From the NCBI GenBank assembly GCA_028554795.2, contig CM068824.1, positions 164,356,130-164,420,129 on the forward strand: a DNA stretch of 64,000 nt, read 5' to 3'. Numbering within the stretch: the stretch's first letter is position 1; each line of letters starts with the position of its first letter. The notes under the pieces are model-generated. The model was given only the letters and a program-made list of their open reading frames with translations, was not told where the DNA came from and did not search any database. The position numbers were made by a program, and so were the translations under genes. Source of the DNA: Sinohyriopsis cumingii. Taxonomy: Eukaryota; Mollusca; Bivalvia; Unionida; Unionidae. This document shows, piece by piece, positions 61,101 through 62,585 of this stretch.

Positions 61101-62353
61101 TAGCCTTGAGTAATGGAGAGGCTGCAGTGCACTACATATGTAAAACATAATTAGCTTTGAGTAACTGAGAGGCTGCAGTGCACTACATATGTAAAACATA
61201 ATTAACTTTTAGTAACTGAGAGGTTGCAGTGCACAACATATGTAAAACATAATCAGCTTTGAGTAACTGAGAGGCTGCAGTGCACTACATATGTAAAACA
61301 TAATTGGCTTTGAGTAACTGAGGGGTTGCAGTGCATTACATATGTAAAACATAATTAGCTTTAAGTAACTGAGAGTTGCAGTGCACTACATATGTAAAAC
61401 ATAATTAGCTTTGAGTAACTGAGGGGTTGCAGTGCATTACATATGTAAAACATAATTAGCTTTAAGTAACTGAGAGGTTGCAGTGCACTACATACGTAAA
61501 ACATAATTAGCTTTGAGTAACTGAGAGGTTGCAGTGCACTACATATGTAAAACATAATTAGCTTTGAGTAACGGAGAGGCTACAGTGCATTACATATGCA
61601 AAATATAATTAGCTTTAAATAAATAAATCATATAAAATGTAACACATGCTGCAGAAATGTTAAATGCTATTTATGAATATATGAAAAACATAAAAGCTCA
61701 CAAAAATGTGAAACGTGTTTAACCTATGCCAATTTTAACATTAAATAGATGTTGTCATGTTTATAAACCTAAGTCATATTTAATTATGCACATGAAAAAT
61801 AATTACAAAGGGCTATTTTCCAGAGTATACATTTCTGATTCTAACTATAGCCAGCAAACTTCACAATGAATGGATTAAGAATGTCCCTCCAATTTACTGT
61901 ACTGTGCTGGACAGTTAATAACATTTACCATGGACTTTCCACATTCTTTTCTATAAAAAAAGCAACATCATTGCTCACTGTCCATTCATCAAACTGTTAC
62001 TATATTAAACTAACAATATCAATCACTTCTGTGCTAAATGTTCACCCACATTTCTTAAGTTTAACATTCATTATCAAAAATTTTGCCTTTCTGTTGATTC
62101 TATTTAAACAGTAAAAGGCTTGGTTTTCTGTGATTTGGGACTGTAGTCATTGTTCCTATTAATAAGTTCTTTCAGCAATTGGAGGACTGTCTGTGTTCAT
62201 GTGGGTCTAGCTGAATGTCTTATAAGGCTTAATGGCAATAGAAGCTAATACTGACCAGAATTTAGCTCCTTGCATGCAGCACATGGAGAAAGTGAAGGCA
62301 CTGCTGTGATTGTGAGGTATGACTGCCTACTTTCTTGGTCCCTGCTATATACA
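3888..62353 (-). CDS. DCAF15: DCAF15, CRL4 ubiquitin-ligase substrate receptor (nine 3' exons; 5' exons outside window)
   Basis: Nine minus-strand exons with AG/GT borders join in frame across eight introns to give about 627 residues. Landmarks match human DCAF15 as I recall it: YLTITAVPSLSPCAAC (human YVSTVAVPPPGRCAAC), CLKHGFCVHTKY (CLRHGFMLHTKY), AEWGHRYVDFINYDLQVLD (ATWGHQFCSFSDYDIVILE), YQTSFTFEWNIGTG (YHTSLKVAWDLNTG), and the C-terminus GRSLQTLLSVQHYTAILL (GCSLKVLADSERYTWIVL, same length). In vertebrates DCAF15 is a nuclear substrate receptor that docks on DDB1-DDA1-CUL4 and, with aryl sulfonamides, recruits RBM39. The N-terminal DDB1-binding segment must lie above 64000. The window's part alone exceeds the full human protein (about 600 residues), mainly because of one 1170-nt exon. 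The locus exceeds 58 kb because its introns are filled with satellites and transposons. No promoter is visible. Identity is firm; expression cannot be judged. Confidence 0.93.
4035..4345. repeat. Degenerate ~58-60 bp tandem repeat, about 5 copies
   Basis: Repeated blocks read CCTGCCTTAGCAGACACAT then AAAGAACACCTGTACAAATG. Copies differ at several positions, so the array looks old. It lies in the last DCAF15 intron, about 90 bp from the terminal exon. Confidence 0.8.
4891..5358. mobile_element. MITE with 28-bp terminal inverted repeats
   Basis: The left end 4891-4918 (AAGGGGCCGTCCATTTAGTA...) is the near-perfect reverse complement of 5331-5358 (...TACTAAATGGATGGCCCCTT). A TA on both outer sides is the likely target duplication, although the exact end is ambiguous by one or two bases. 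The 468-bp interior has no open frame and carries G-runs (4921-4931, 5291-5300) and internal copies of the GTACATACGCA subterminal motif. It is a nonautonomous DNA transposon; I do not assign a superfamily. Confidence 0.85.
5359..6283. other. Intronic sequence, nothing recognised
   Basis: AT-rich DNA in the last DCAF15 intron. It includes three closely spaced GTTATATGCRCAAG-like short repeats at 5412-5465. No exon or mobile element is recognisable. Confidence 0.4.
6284..6487. repeat. 41-bp tandem repeat, 5 copies
   Basis: The unit contains GATCATGGTCACCTTAAAAT then GGCTACGTCAAGTCAAAT. The first two units are nearly identical and later ones more diverged. Confidence 0.9.
6885..7122 (+). mobile_element. 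SINE family 2 copy, 5'-truncated, CA-repeat tail
   Basis: It begins near a box B-like GGATTCGAACC and continues through GTGGCATGATGCCCCAGTGC, then CTAGACATCACTATAAACTG, and ends in an interrupted CA repeat (7062-7119). The body matches the full-length minus-strand copy at 45809-46188 but lacks its middle part and its 5' head. Confidence 0.8.
7123..7954. other. Intronic sequence with traces of a dispersed repeat
   Basis: No exon recognised. A block near 7895-7925 (GCCAAAGGGCTAATGTTGAG) resembles 655-680, so both may derive from one old dispersed repeat. Confidence 0.3.
7955..10012. repeat. 50/56-bp satellite array with higher-order periodicity
   Basis: About 38 units of CTAGACCAAGCAAATTTACA then TGAAGCTGGATGAATAGGT, with or without a 6-bp ACATGT insert before ATCAGTCAGAC. 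A distinctive unit with AAGAACATTA starts at 8741, 9108, 9419 and 9736, giving a higher-order repeat of about 311-317 bp (one interval is 367, a unit longer). It occupies the last DCAF15 intron. Confidence 0.95.
10013..12188. other. Intronic sequence, mostly unrecognised
   Basis: No exon is supported. It holds a 20-bp-arm hairpin (10598-10641). At 11700-11950 it shares blocks with 2625-2700 and 27458-27700 (GGACTTA-AGGCCTGAAG type). Overlapping plus-strand open frames at 10364-10713 look like chance. Confidence 0.35.
10598..10641. repeat. Near-perfect hairpin, 20-bp arms and 4-bp loop
   Basis: CACTTGTCCCTGGAACAAGT, a GAGT loop, then ACTTGTTCCTGGGACAAGTG. The arms pair with a single mismatch. 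No flanking element ends were seen. Confidence 0.85.
12189..12443 (+). mobile_element. SINE family 1 copy (tRNA-derived, CAA tail)
   Basis: The tRNA-like head has box A TGGCCGAGCGGTCTAAAG and box B GTTTCGAGTC. The body reads GTGAGAAAGCTTGCCAG and later TTCCTCCACCATTAATATTG, and it ends in a (CAA)n tail. Flanking direct repeats ACAAGCAGAAG (12178-12188) and ACAAGCAAAAG (12444-12454) differ at one base and mark the target site duplication. Confidence 0.93.
12790..13275 (+). mobile_element. Family A repeat, 3' portion
   Basis: Shares ordered blocks with the fuller copies at 41552-42408 and 46367-47575, including TGTTGTGTCCAGAATTCAAT, TTGGAAATAAATTATTTGAT-like and GACTCATAACAA. It ends at a CATAACAA terminus; the 5' half is absent. 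Confidence 0.75.
13569..13681 (-). CDS. DCAF15: DCAF15 exon h
   Basis: 113 nt: one leading base, 37 codons and one trailing base. The acceptor is CTCGTTCAG|GAAAG and the donor AAGG|GTAAGA. It encodes KDWKPGFKECTILRRQTCV and then PQSVFKTVHVLSNESVFKG, matching human PESSGRYVNRMTNEALHKG. A longer open frame (13314-13871, minus) overlaps it in a different frame and has no homology I recognise. Confidence 0.88.
14036..14106 (+). mobile_element. SINE family 2 fragment (3' end)
   Basis: Contains GATATGACTGAAAAAATGTT then AAAGCTATTTTAAAAATCAA and a short CA repeat. This matches the 3' end of the copy at 6885-7122. Confidence 0.75.
14107..14460 (+). mobile_element. Family A repeat, 5' portion
   Basis: Blocks such as ACATAGCTAATTTCTGCCTA, AGATCATTATTACATGGAAG and AATTATTCATTCATATCTTA follow the order seen in full copies. 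The 3' half is missing. It directly adjoins the SINE family 2 fragment. Confidence 0.65.
15204..15264 (-). CDS. DCAF15: DCAF15 exon g
   Basis: 61 nt: two leading bases, 19 codons and two trailing bases, with acceptor TTATTTCAG|ATGAC and donor GAAA|GTAAGC. It encodes DYETLHIDSLIEIDERDAR, aligning with human IFETVSVGDLTEVKGQTS. It has the phase required by both neighbouring exons. Confidence 0.88.
15467..15526. repeat. (TA)n microsatellite, ~60 bp
   Basis: Uninterrupted AT dinucleotides in the intron between exons f and g. Confidence 0.98.
15772..16640 (-). mobile_element. Family A repeat, near-complete minus-strand copy
   Basis: The reverse complement runs from GTTATATATATATTTAATTTG to CATAGAGTCATAA. 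It carries the same ordered blocks as 41552-42408 (TAGCTAATATTTCTC, the AACAAGTTTTGTAAAATT complement, GGAATATTTA-like segments). Length is about 870 bp with no open coding frame, consistent with a nonautonomous element. Confidence 0.85.
16872..16919. repeat. (AAT)n microsatellite
   Basis: About 16 uninterrupted AAT triplets. They give poly-Asn or poly-Ile in chance open frames. Confidence 0.98.
16930..17050. repeat. ~35-bp tandem repeat, 3 copies
   Basis: The unit reads AATAGGGGGATTTAACTGAT then TGTGTGTAGT. The copies are nearly identical. Confidence 0.85.
17240..18250. repeat. ~85-bp satellite array, about 12 copies
   Basis: The unit holds GATCCATGATCTAGATGCTA, ATAAACACAACATATCACAA, AATTAAATTAATATGACTTG and AAGAGTGGTAAGAAACCCAA. 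Spacing varies from about 77 to 97 bp through small indels. The unit is related to the family C module beginning at 18250. Confidence 0.93.
18250..18800. repeat. Family C modules (~110-140 bp, diverged tandem)
   Basis: Repeated phrases AATATGG-TTCCAGA, GGTAACAA-CTCAG-CAATCA and CATTAATATGCAT-ATCTC recur about every 110-140 bp. The same phrases appear at 44750-45160, 45620-45790, 46200-46367 and 47580-47880, so the module is both dispersed and locally tandem. Confidence 0.6.
19405..19670. repeat. ~57-bp degenerate tandem repeat, about 5 copies
   Basis: A recurring phrase of the type GTATATGAAGTTTCTGAAG followed by a GTGTTCTAACAACT-like stretch. Units are strongly diverged. Confidence 0.75.
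20136..20194 (-). CDS. DCAF15: DCAF15 exon f
   Basis: 59 nt: one leading base completes Ser with exon e, then 19 codons and one trailing base. The acceptor is ATCTTACAG and the donor ACAG|GTAAGT. It encodes RLLVKLYQTSFTFEWNIGT, matching human KTYHTSLKVAWDLNTG. Confidence 0.9.
20372..20620. mobile_element. Long inverted repeat / MITE with perfect 22-bp core arms
   Basis: 20417-20438 (CTTGCTTGCCTTTTCTAGGA...) is the exact reverse complement of 20550-20571. Weaker complementarity continues outward to roughly 20372 and 20620 (GTAATAATTA against GTAATACGTTA) and a little inward. The central spacer is 111 bp with no open frame. It lies about 180 bp from exon f, in the intron upstream of it in transcript order. 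A MITE is most likely; no target duplication was found. Confidence 0.75.
20862..21114 (+). mobile_element. SINE family 1 copy (tRNA-derived, CAA tail)
   Basis: Same head and body as 12189-12443. A perfect 12-bp target duplication TACTCACACAAC lies at 20850-20861 and 21115-21126. It looks among the least degraded copies. Confidence 0.95.
21245..21535. repeat. 62-bp tandem repeat, ~4.7 copies
   Basis: The unit reads CTTATCAATCACTGTGGTGA, AACAGTGTAACAGGTGATAT, GAGACAACTCTTCTGGCCCC, AA. Copies differ at only a few bases. Confidence 0.95.
21690..21866. repeat. 33-bp minisatellite, ~5 copies
   Basis: The unit reads AAGGGTGTGACTGGGCCAGC then AGGGCCACCTGAA. 33 is a multiple of three, so plus-strand translation repeats KGVTGPAGPPE. 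That looks collagen-like, but the 11-residue period breaks the Gly-X-Y frame, and no splice or gene context supports coding. Confidence 0.93.
22258..23045. repeat. 37/39-bp satellite, ~20 copies
   Basis: The unit reads TCTCTCAACACTGCCCATCT then ACTGAGTAATGACAATATA. Units with AATATCTCTCAACACTG and AATATATCTCTACACTG alternate for much of the array, giving a ~76-bp dimer. The last units (22905-23045) form a homogenised subfamily with TATCTATCTGCTTAG. Confidence 0.93.
23304..24572. mobile_element. hAT-like nonautonomous element with CAGACCTGCC termini
   Basis: The left end CAGACCTGCCAACC and right end GAGCTGGCAGGTCTG are inverted. The flanks carry CAATAT at 23298-23303 and 24573-24578, a 6-bp direct repeat. 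The 1269-bp interior has only chance-length open frames, with no transposase motif that I recognise. The CAG...CTG termini fit hAT-type elements. A relative with CATACCTGCC ends is at 57666-58784. Confidence 0.75.
24573..25067. other. Intronic sequence, nothing recognised
   Basis: No exon or repeat is identified between the hAT-like element and the 26-bp array. The minus-strand frame at 24630-24887 lacks homology and splice support. Confidence 0.35.
25068..26215. repeat. 26-bp minisatellite, about 44 copies
   Basis: The unit reads CAAGGTCAGTAGCTCAATAC then TATATA. Four main variants (CAAGGTCAG, CAAGGACAG, CCAGGTCAG, CCAGATCAG) occur in runs, which suggests block duplication. Units are almost identical, so the array is young or actively homogenised. 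Confidence 0.97.
26216..26744. other. Intronic sequence, nothing recognised
   Basis: No splice-bounded exon or element end found between the 26-bp and 38-bp arrays. Confidence 0.35.
26745..27350. repeat. 38-bp minisatellite, ~16 copies
   Basis: The unit reads CCAGCTGGTATGCAGCACAG then CTTGCCATACTTATGAAT. A CAGCACAG subtype dominates the middle and CACCACAG the ends. Confidence 0.95.
27351..28611. other. Intronic sequence with one dispersed-repeat block
   Basis: 27455-27720 begins CTGGACTTATAGGCCTGAAG and resembles 11703-11950 and 2625-2700, so it is a copy of an undefined repeat. The remainder shows no exon or element. Confidence 0.35.
28612..28852 (+). mobile_element. SINE family 1 copy, diverged, beside a DCAF15 splice donor
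   Basis: The head GGTGGCCGAGTGGTCTAAAA and box B-like GATTCGAGTC are recognisable, with a shortened body and an A-rich, AAC-containing tail. TACATTC repeats flank it at 28605-28611 and 28853-28859. It is more diverged than the other three copies. On the DCAF15 strand its tail begins 11 bases after exon e. Confidence 0.85.
28864..28955 (-). CDS. DCAF15: DCAF15 exon e
   Basis: 92 nt (30 codons plus AG) with acceptor ACTGTGCAG|GTGTG and donor AGAAG|GTAAGA. It encodes VCSDRGFVLGQVYTLVHARE, aligning with human VCPETNQVLINIGLLLLAF, and ends in a basic IKKARR tail. The donor is only 11 bases from a SINE insertion (28612-28852). Confidence 0.9.
28956..30554. other. Intronic sequence, largely unrecognised
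   Basis: AT-rich DNA between DCAF15 exons d and e. A fragment at 30290-30340 (GTGGACTTATAATCGAGTAT) looks like a repeat end but no partner was found. Confidence 0.35.
30555..30969 (+). mobile_element. Family A repeat with internal deletion
   Basis: The 5' end (CATGCATATTTAATTTGTAT) joins directly to the 3' third (GCATTCTGACAAGGACATTT onwards) and ends at GAGTCATAACA. It is about 410 bp against about 860 bp for full copies, as expected of an internally deleted derivative. Confidence 0.8.
30970..31256. mobile_element. Family B MITE with 20-bp terminal inverted repeats
   Basis: The left arm AATACTTACCTAATCACATT (30970-30989) matches the reverse complement of the right arm at 31237-31256 in 18 of 20 bases. 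The interior holds an (AC)n tract (31051-31098). A shorter relative is at 63157-63250. Confidence 0.75.
31051..31098. repeat. (AC)n microsatellite
   Basis: 24 uninterrupted AC units inside the family B element. Confidence 0.98.
31330..33922 (+). mobile_element. hAT DNA transposon, full length
   Basis: The termini TAGAGGTTCCCAAAC and GTTTGGGAACCACTG-like (right end ...GCTTGGGAACCACTG) are inverted, as in hAT elements (CAGNGGTTCCCAA). A perfect 8-bp target duplication CATTAGAA flanks it at 31322-31329 and 33923-33930. The 2593-bp element contains one transposase gene on the plus strand, antisense to DCAF15, in the intron between exons d and e. The target resembles the uninterrupted repeat at 63301-63345, which serves as a paralogous empty site. 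Confidence 0.96.
31749..33644 (+). pseudogene. hAT transposase (BED finger, hATC domain) with three in-frame stops
   Basis: One reading frame of 632 codons runs through, interrupted only by TAA at 32244 and TGA at 32430 and 32757. There is no frameshift. The natural start may be the later Met at 31803. Domain order: a BED-type zinc finger (PVCLICRFC...NLERHYTTTH, residues ~57-82), the catalytic-core start with ISLAMDESTDIS, the conserved EVRWLSKGKVLSRFW block, and the C-terminal hAT dimerisation region (HFGSTYRCEQSFSAMKIIKN). It resembles the transposase lineage behind vertebrate GTF2IRD2/ZBED-type genes. The stops fit C-to-T changes from Arg or Gln codons. Non-functional. Confidence 0.92.
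33931..35869. other. Intronic sequence; continuation of an old repeat, then unrecognised
   Basis: 33931-34000 (GAATAGGTAAAAGAGGGATT...GTTGAGCATCC) continues the repeat interrupted by the hAT and matches 63310-63355. Beyond 34000, apart from a 69-bp duplication, nothing is recognisable. Confidence 0.4.
34442..34579. repeat. 69-bp direct duplication
   Basis: TCCTTTTATCCAAGTGGCCA through AGCAGTAAGATTAG occurs twice in tandem with one base difference (GATATT/GATGTT), followed by a third TCCTTT start. Confidence 0.95.
35870..36130 (-). mobile_element. Family A repeat, partial minus-strand copy
   Basis: The reverse complement contains AATAAATTATTTGTTAAATT then TTACAAAGCTTGTTGTCTTC and neighbouring family A 3' blocks. 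The 5' half is missing. Confidence 0.65.
36131..36689. other. Intronic sequence, mostly unrecognised
   Basis: 36540-36660 contains an inverted, diverged relative of the family B interior (GTTTACACTGAGTAGAATGG against the TTCTACACGGTTTAAACC type). Otherwise nothing supported. Confidence 0.35.
36690..37338. repeat. ~28-bp satellite, left block
   Basis: The unit reads TATGAGCTTTATAATGATTC then ACTTTGAG, with many length variants (some units lack ATAATG). The hAT at 37339 interrupts it, and it resumes at 38677. Confidence 0.95.
37339..38676 (+). mobile_element. hAT derivative with remnant transposase, inserted in the 28-bp satellite
   Basis: The left end CAGGGATCGTCCTGGGCTT and right end AAAGCCAGGACCATCCCTG are inverted. 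Both subterminal regions carry clustered TTGGCGAC motifs, likely transposase-binding sites. Satellite sequence lies on both sides, with ATAAT on each border. 1338 bp is too short for a whole hAT, and only the transposase C-terminus survives. A diverged relative starts at 49973. Confidence 0.9.
38188..38463 (+). pseudogene. C-terminal remnant of a hAT transposase
   Basis: The 91-codon open frame includes VSTEDCERGFSKMNLIKTDI followed by RNKLCISSLENLMRISM, the ERGFS...N.IKT..R..L...L..LM signature of the hAT dimerisation domain. The rest of the transposase is absent. It belongs to a different hAT lineage from 31330-33922. Confidence 0.85.
38677..39515. repeat. ~28-bp satellite, right block
   Basis: Continuation of the array at 36690 (TATGAGCTTTATAATGATTC, ACTTTGAG). 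The two blocks together hold about 55 units and end roughly 200 bp from DCAF15 exon d. Confidence 0.95.
39712..39837 (-). CDS. DCAF15: DCAF15 exon d (C-terminal domain core)
   Basis: 126 nt, phase 0 at both ends: TATTGCAG|GATAAG and TTAGAT|GTAAGT. The 42 codons give DKINIKQWTFDVEIYMENAI followed by KKTAEWGHRYVDFINYDLQ. This is the best-conserved stretch, aligning with human LTVEQLTLDFEYVINEVI and ATWGHQFCSFSDYDIVILE, and it was decisive for recognising the gene. Confidence 0.93.
40150..40410. repeat. 45-bp minisatellite, ~6 copies
   Basis: The unit reads GGTTAATGGAATCGGTAGGA, TAGTAAGTTATTCAATTTTT, GTCTG. 45 is divisible by three, so a chance open frame repeats VNGIGRIVSYSIF-like text. Confidence 0.95.
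40880..41551. repeat. Family D ~140-bp modules, left block
   Basis: Recurring phrases ATGCCATGATGGCCATGCTG, CATTGTCATTTGGGACCAA, CATAAGAAGTCTTCTTTTGA and ATCACCTTCCACAA repeat about every 130-150 bp, with decay after 41400. Family A at 41552 splits the array. Confidence 0.8.
41552..42408 (+). mobile_element. Family A repeat, reference-length copy inserted in family D modules
   Basis: Runs from TTTTATGTATATTTAG to ATAGAATCATAACAA, with short inverted ends (TTRTTATG/CATAACAA). The left flank ...GCTGATAT and right flank TATGACAATCCATTCAGG rebuild the module phrase GATATGACC-ATTCAGG seen uninterrupted at 41275-41295. This shows a precise insertion with a TAT duplication. About 857 bp, no coding frame; superfamily undetermined. 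Confidence 0.85.
42409..42910. repeat. Family D modules, right block
   Basis: Resumes after the family A insertion with TATGACAATCCATTCAGGAG and AAGATGGCTG-CATGGTGGCCATATTGGA type units. About 3.5 diverged copies. Confidence 0.8.
42911..43679. other. Intronic sequence, nothing recognised
   Basis: Opposed open frames at 43064-43255 (+) and 43084-43365 (-) overlap and neither resembles a known family. No exon assigned. Confidence 0.35.
43680..43789 (-). CDS. DCAF15: DCAF15 exon c
   Basis: 110 nt: two leading bases complete an Asp codon with exon b, then 36 codons end in CAG|GTAGTG. It encodes DLAYGGVLPMEARGPHERL and then TGSTDNNDDDPKQ. This aligns loosely with the human segment ISLPFVVTDLRGRNLRPM that opens the C-terminal domain. 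The acceptor is TTTGCTTTCAG. Confidence 0.88.
43790..44749. other. Intronic sequence, nothing recognised
   Basis: AT-rich, upstream of exon c on the transcript. No repeat ends or splice-bounded frames seen. Confidence 0.35.
44750..45160. repeat. Family C modules (diverged)
   Basis: Contains AAACTCATCCAAAACCTCGATGATATAAACC- and TGAGTCTAACAAGCTCAGCCAATCAGAT-type phrases spaced by about 120-140 bp. These match 18250-18800 and 47580-47880. Confidence 0.55.
45225..45620. repeat. ~52-bp minisatellite, ~7.5 copies
   Basis: The unit reads CTCCAGAGTAGAAAGCCAAC then TCAGATATATTCATACACAT, CAAAATATAGT. It appears to derive from one segment of the family C module (CTCCAGAGTGG...). Confidence 0.92.
45809..46188 (-). 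mobile_element. SINE family 2, full-length copy (tRNA-derived, CA tail)
   Basis: On the minus strand it starts near 46188 with a tRNA-like head (TGGCCTAGTGGTTAGAGC box A, GGTTCAAACCC box B). It continues through GTTAGTGCTAGGACTGGTTG, GCCTGGTGTCAGAATAATGT and CTAGACATCACTATAAGCTG, and ends in a CA repeat at 45829-45809. A perfect 12-bp duplication TCTTGCTCATAA lies at 45797-45808 and 46189-46200. The central block resembles conserved-domain SINEs of bivalves; I leave the family unnamed. Confidence 0.93.
46367..47575 (+). mobile_element. Family A repeat, full copy with nested SINE
   Basis: The 5' end TTGTTATGTATATTTAATTTG and ordered blocks continue to GACCATAGAATTTAAATAATATGG, where the right terminus is worn. 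Removing the SINE at 47263-47514 leaves about 945 bp. TATG borders both ends. Confidence 0.85.
47263..47514 (+). mobile_element. SINE family 1 copy nested in family A
   Basis: Head AGTGGCCGAGTGGTCTAAAG, body and CAA-type tail as in 20862-21114. A perfect 14-bp target duplication ACAAAACTTGTTGG lies at 47249-47262 and 47515-47528. Confidence 0.96.
47580..47880. repeat. Family C modules
   Basis: About two diverged units with AGATCACCTCATTAATATA, TGATCAAAACTGAGTCAGAA and CTCAGCCAATCCAATGCA. These flank the family A copy, so the array predates that insertion. Confidence 0.55.
48367..48977. mobile_element. piggyBac-like nonautonomous element (TTAA target)
   Basis: TTAA at 48363-48366 and 48978-48981 flanks inverted termini CACATTAACCCCTAG and CCAGGGGTTAATGTG (one mismatch). 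The TTAA duplication and CCC(C)TAG-type ends fit piggyBac. The 611-bp interior has more CpG than its surroundings and no transposase. Confidence 0.8.
48989..49960 (-). mobile_element. hAT remnant with transposase C-terminal signature
   Basis: Starts at CAGAGGTCTCACTAGGATT. On the minus strand near 49430-49345 it encodes CERGFSVQNKVKMKGRSRL then KHETLTQLM, the hAT dimerisation signature, and near 49675 a WCKECGNLNSNA segment. Other frames are broken. No right terminus found, so it is probably truncated at about 49960 next to another hAT copy. Confidence 0.75.
49973..50530 (+). mobile_element. Diverged 5' copy of the 37339 hAT family
   Basis: CAGGGATCATATTGGACTTC through TCGCAAGTTGCGAATTTTTT, then TGCACTGGAATC, TGCTGATATCTGGCC and others follow the same order as 37339-37930. 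The 3' half and transposase remnant are missing. Confidence 0.8.
50949..51111. mobile_element. Small hAT-like MITE (163 bp)
   Basis: CAGTGTATCCCC...AAGGGAAACTG ends with TGTTAC duplicated at 50943-50948 and 51112-51117. It interrupts family A between TTTCTGTTAC and ATAATGTAAGACC. The interior is rich in GGGGG runs. Confidence 0.65.
51345..52125. repeat. 40-bp minisatellite, ~19 copies
   Basis: The unit reads CAAGCAGTATCAATGTAACT then GTGCTAACAAGGCCTTCAAT. It stops exactly where the LINE fragment begins. Confidence 0.95.
52126..54110 (+). mobile_element. LINE fragment: 5' region plus AP-endonuclease, no reverse transcriptase
   Basis: A non-coding or degraded 5' region (52126-52870, with GGCCGGTTAAACCAGGCTGA and GGTAACGGACGGGTCTTAAA) precedes an apurinic-endonuclease-like region. 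Visible motifs are GAWNICTLLEH, ADRPERTTLIARELACYK, ALTETHLG, IIFGDFNAGVG, WMHPWSKHWHLIDYILVHR and DADCWMDQNLLISKM. Reading requires several frame changes and passes stops. Where the catalytic SDH/TDH histidine is expected the sequence reads MDQN. A following HQDWFDEN-like linker and EKHHLHR segment ends near 54110. The clade resembles elements annotated as 'craniofacial development protein 2-like'; I do not name it further. Confidence 0.88.
54250..54455 (-). mobile_element. SINE family 2 copy, truncated
   Basis: The minus strand carries the central and 3' blocks (CTAGTTGGCCTGGTGTCAGG, TATACATCACTATAAACTGC, GACTGAATTTTTTTTTTAAA). The tRNA head is missing. Confidence 0.8.
54456..55084. other. 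Intronic sequence, nothing recognised
   Basis: AT-rich, with no repeat ends or exon. The minus frame 54500-54754 has no recognisable features. Confidence 0.35.
55085..55600. repeat. 74-bp tandem repeat, ~7 copies
   Basis: The unit reads GTTATGTTTCTACTCCATAT, ATGTTAGGCATTATGTCACA, CACATGATGACATGGACAAG, GAATCCATTACAGT. Central copies are identical; the last two form a diverged subtype. The array ends about 260 bp from exon b's donor. Confidence 0.96.
55862..57031 (-). CDS. DCAF15: DCAF15 exon b (1170-nt exon with long disordered linker)
   Basis: The acceptor TTTTTTTAG|GACCAG and donor GAAG|GTATGTA bound two leading bases, 389 codons and one trailing base. The first ~60 codons are conserved (CLKHGFCVHTKYVLTPPFP, then VQLKFDGSIIINTGDSIIAL), matching the human segment that ends the N-terminal domain. 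The rest is low-complexity and rich in Ser, Asn, Asp and Glu, with two KSPKSP motifs about 15 residues apart, an acidic DSDDSEDSSS run and an SSSNPNSSSS run. The last ~40 codons (TITFSCRRYFFKEGEPESES) resume alignment with the human YTKLYYVLESGEGTEPEDE region. Human DCAF15 has a shorter Pro-rich linker here. The KSP motifs could be proline-directed kinase sites (inference). Confidence 0.93.
57032..57665. other. Intronic sequence upstream of exon b, nothing recognised
   Basis: Contains only a short imperfect duplication (CTATGACTCTTACTCCAACA, 57221-57260). Confidence 0.4.
57666..58784. mobile_element. Nonautonomous element with CATACCTGCC termini
   Basis: The left end CATACCTGCCAGAAC and right end GAGGTTGGCAGGTATG are inverted. 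Inside, TTAATATAATGGATCTTAGA (58080s) recurs inverted near 58550 (TTAGATCCATTATATTAGC), so the element is a long palindrome-like structure. Termini resemble the CAGACCTGCC element at 23304. No transposase; the target duplication is unclear. Confidence 0.65.
59100..59790. repeat. 74-bp repeat with 148-bp dimer structure
   Basis: The unit reads GAACAATGAGCAGGGTAAAA, TATAACCATTTTCAGACACT, TAGTGGTGCTGCTTTGTAGT, ACTCTTATTAGACT. At 59390-59740 two subtypes (GAACCGGG/CTGTTTTG and GAGCAGGG/CTGCTTTG) alternate. Outer units are more diverged. Confidence 0.93.
60050..60355. repeat. ~37-bp tandem repeat, ~8 copies
   Basis: The unit reads CCATAATGGTTACCTCTCAT then CAACCTCCCATATCTAG, diverged. Confidence 0.85.
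60450..61615. repeat. 51-bp satellite, ~22 copies
   Basis: The unit reads AGCTTTGAGTAACTGAGAGG, TTGCAGTGCACTACATATGT, AAAACATAATT. 51 is a multiple of three, so the minus strand stays open for up to ~150 codons with the 17-residue repeat MFYICSALQPLSYSKLI. No start context, splice sites or homology support translation. Confidence 0.95.
61616..62255. other. Intronic sequence adjoining exon a, nothing recognised
   Basis: AT-rich; no element ends. The plus frame 61866-62114 is without features. Confidence 0.4.
62256..62353 (-). CDS. DCAF15: DCAF15 exon a (most 5' exon in window)
   Basis: 98 nt: one leading base, 32 codons, one trailing base. The acceptor follows a pyrimidine stretch (TTTTATCTTCCAG) and the donor is G|GTCAGT. 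It encodes SYLTITAVPSLSPCAACKE, matching the end of the DCAF15 N-terminal domain with its CAAC cysteine pair. A second AG 12 nt into the exon is also phase-compatible. The leading base needs two bases from an upstream exon that I could not find before 64000. Confidence 0.9.
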
Positions 62354-62504
62354 CTGGAAGATAAAATCAAACATTTGAAAATCTATGAAAAACAAGATTT
62401 GTGAAGAAAAAAAAACATTTAAAAATACTATTTAAGGGTACAACTAGTAAAATTATGGGTATTGTTTTACGTGAAACATTGCCAGCTTTTACCAAACAAT
62501 AAAA

Positions 62505-62585
62505 GACAGGTTCTTCCTCCATCAAATATACTGGCTGTCATGTACAGGCCATCAAGTGCTGAAAAATGGTGTTAAAGACACGTAA
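62505..62585 (+). mobile_element. SINE family 1 remnant (3' body only)
   Basis: GGTTCTTCCTCCATCAAATA, CTGGCTGTCATGTACAGGCC and GTGCTGAAAAATGGTGTTAA match the 3' body of the intact copies. The tRNA head is missing. Confidence 0.75.
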
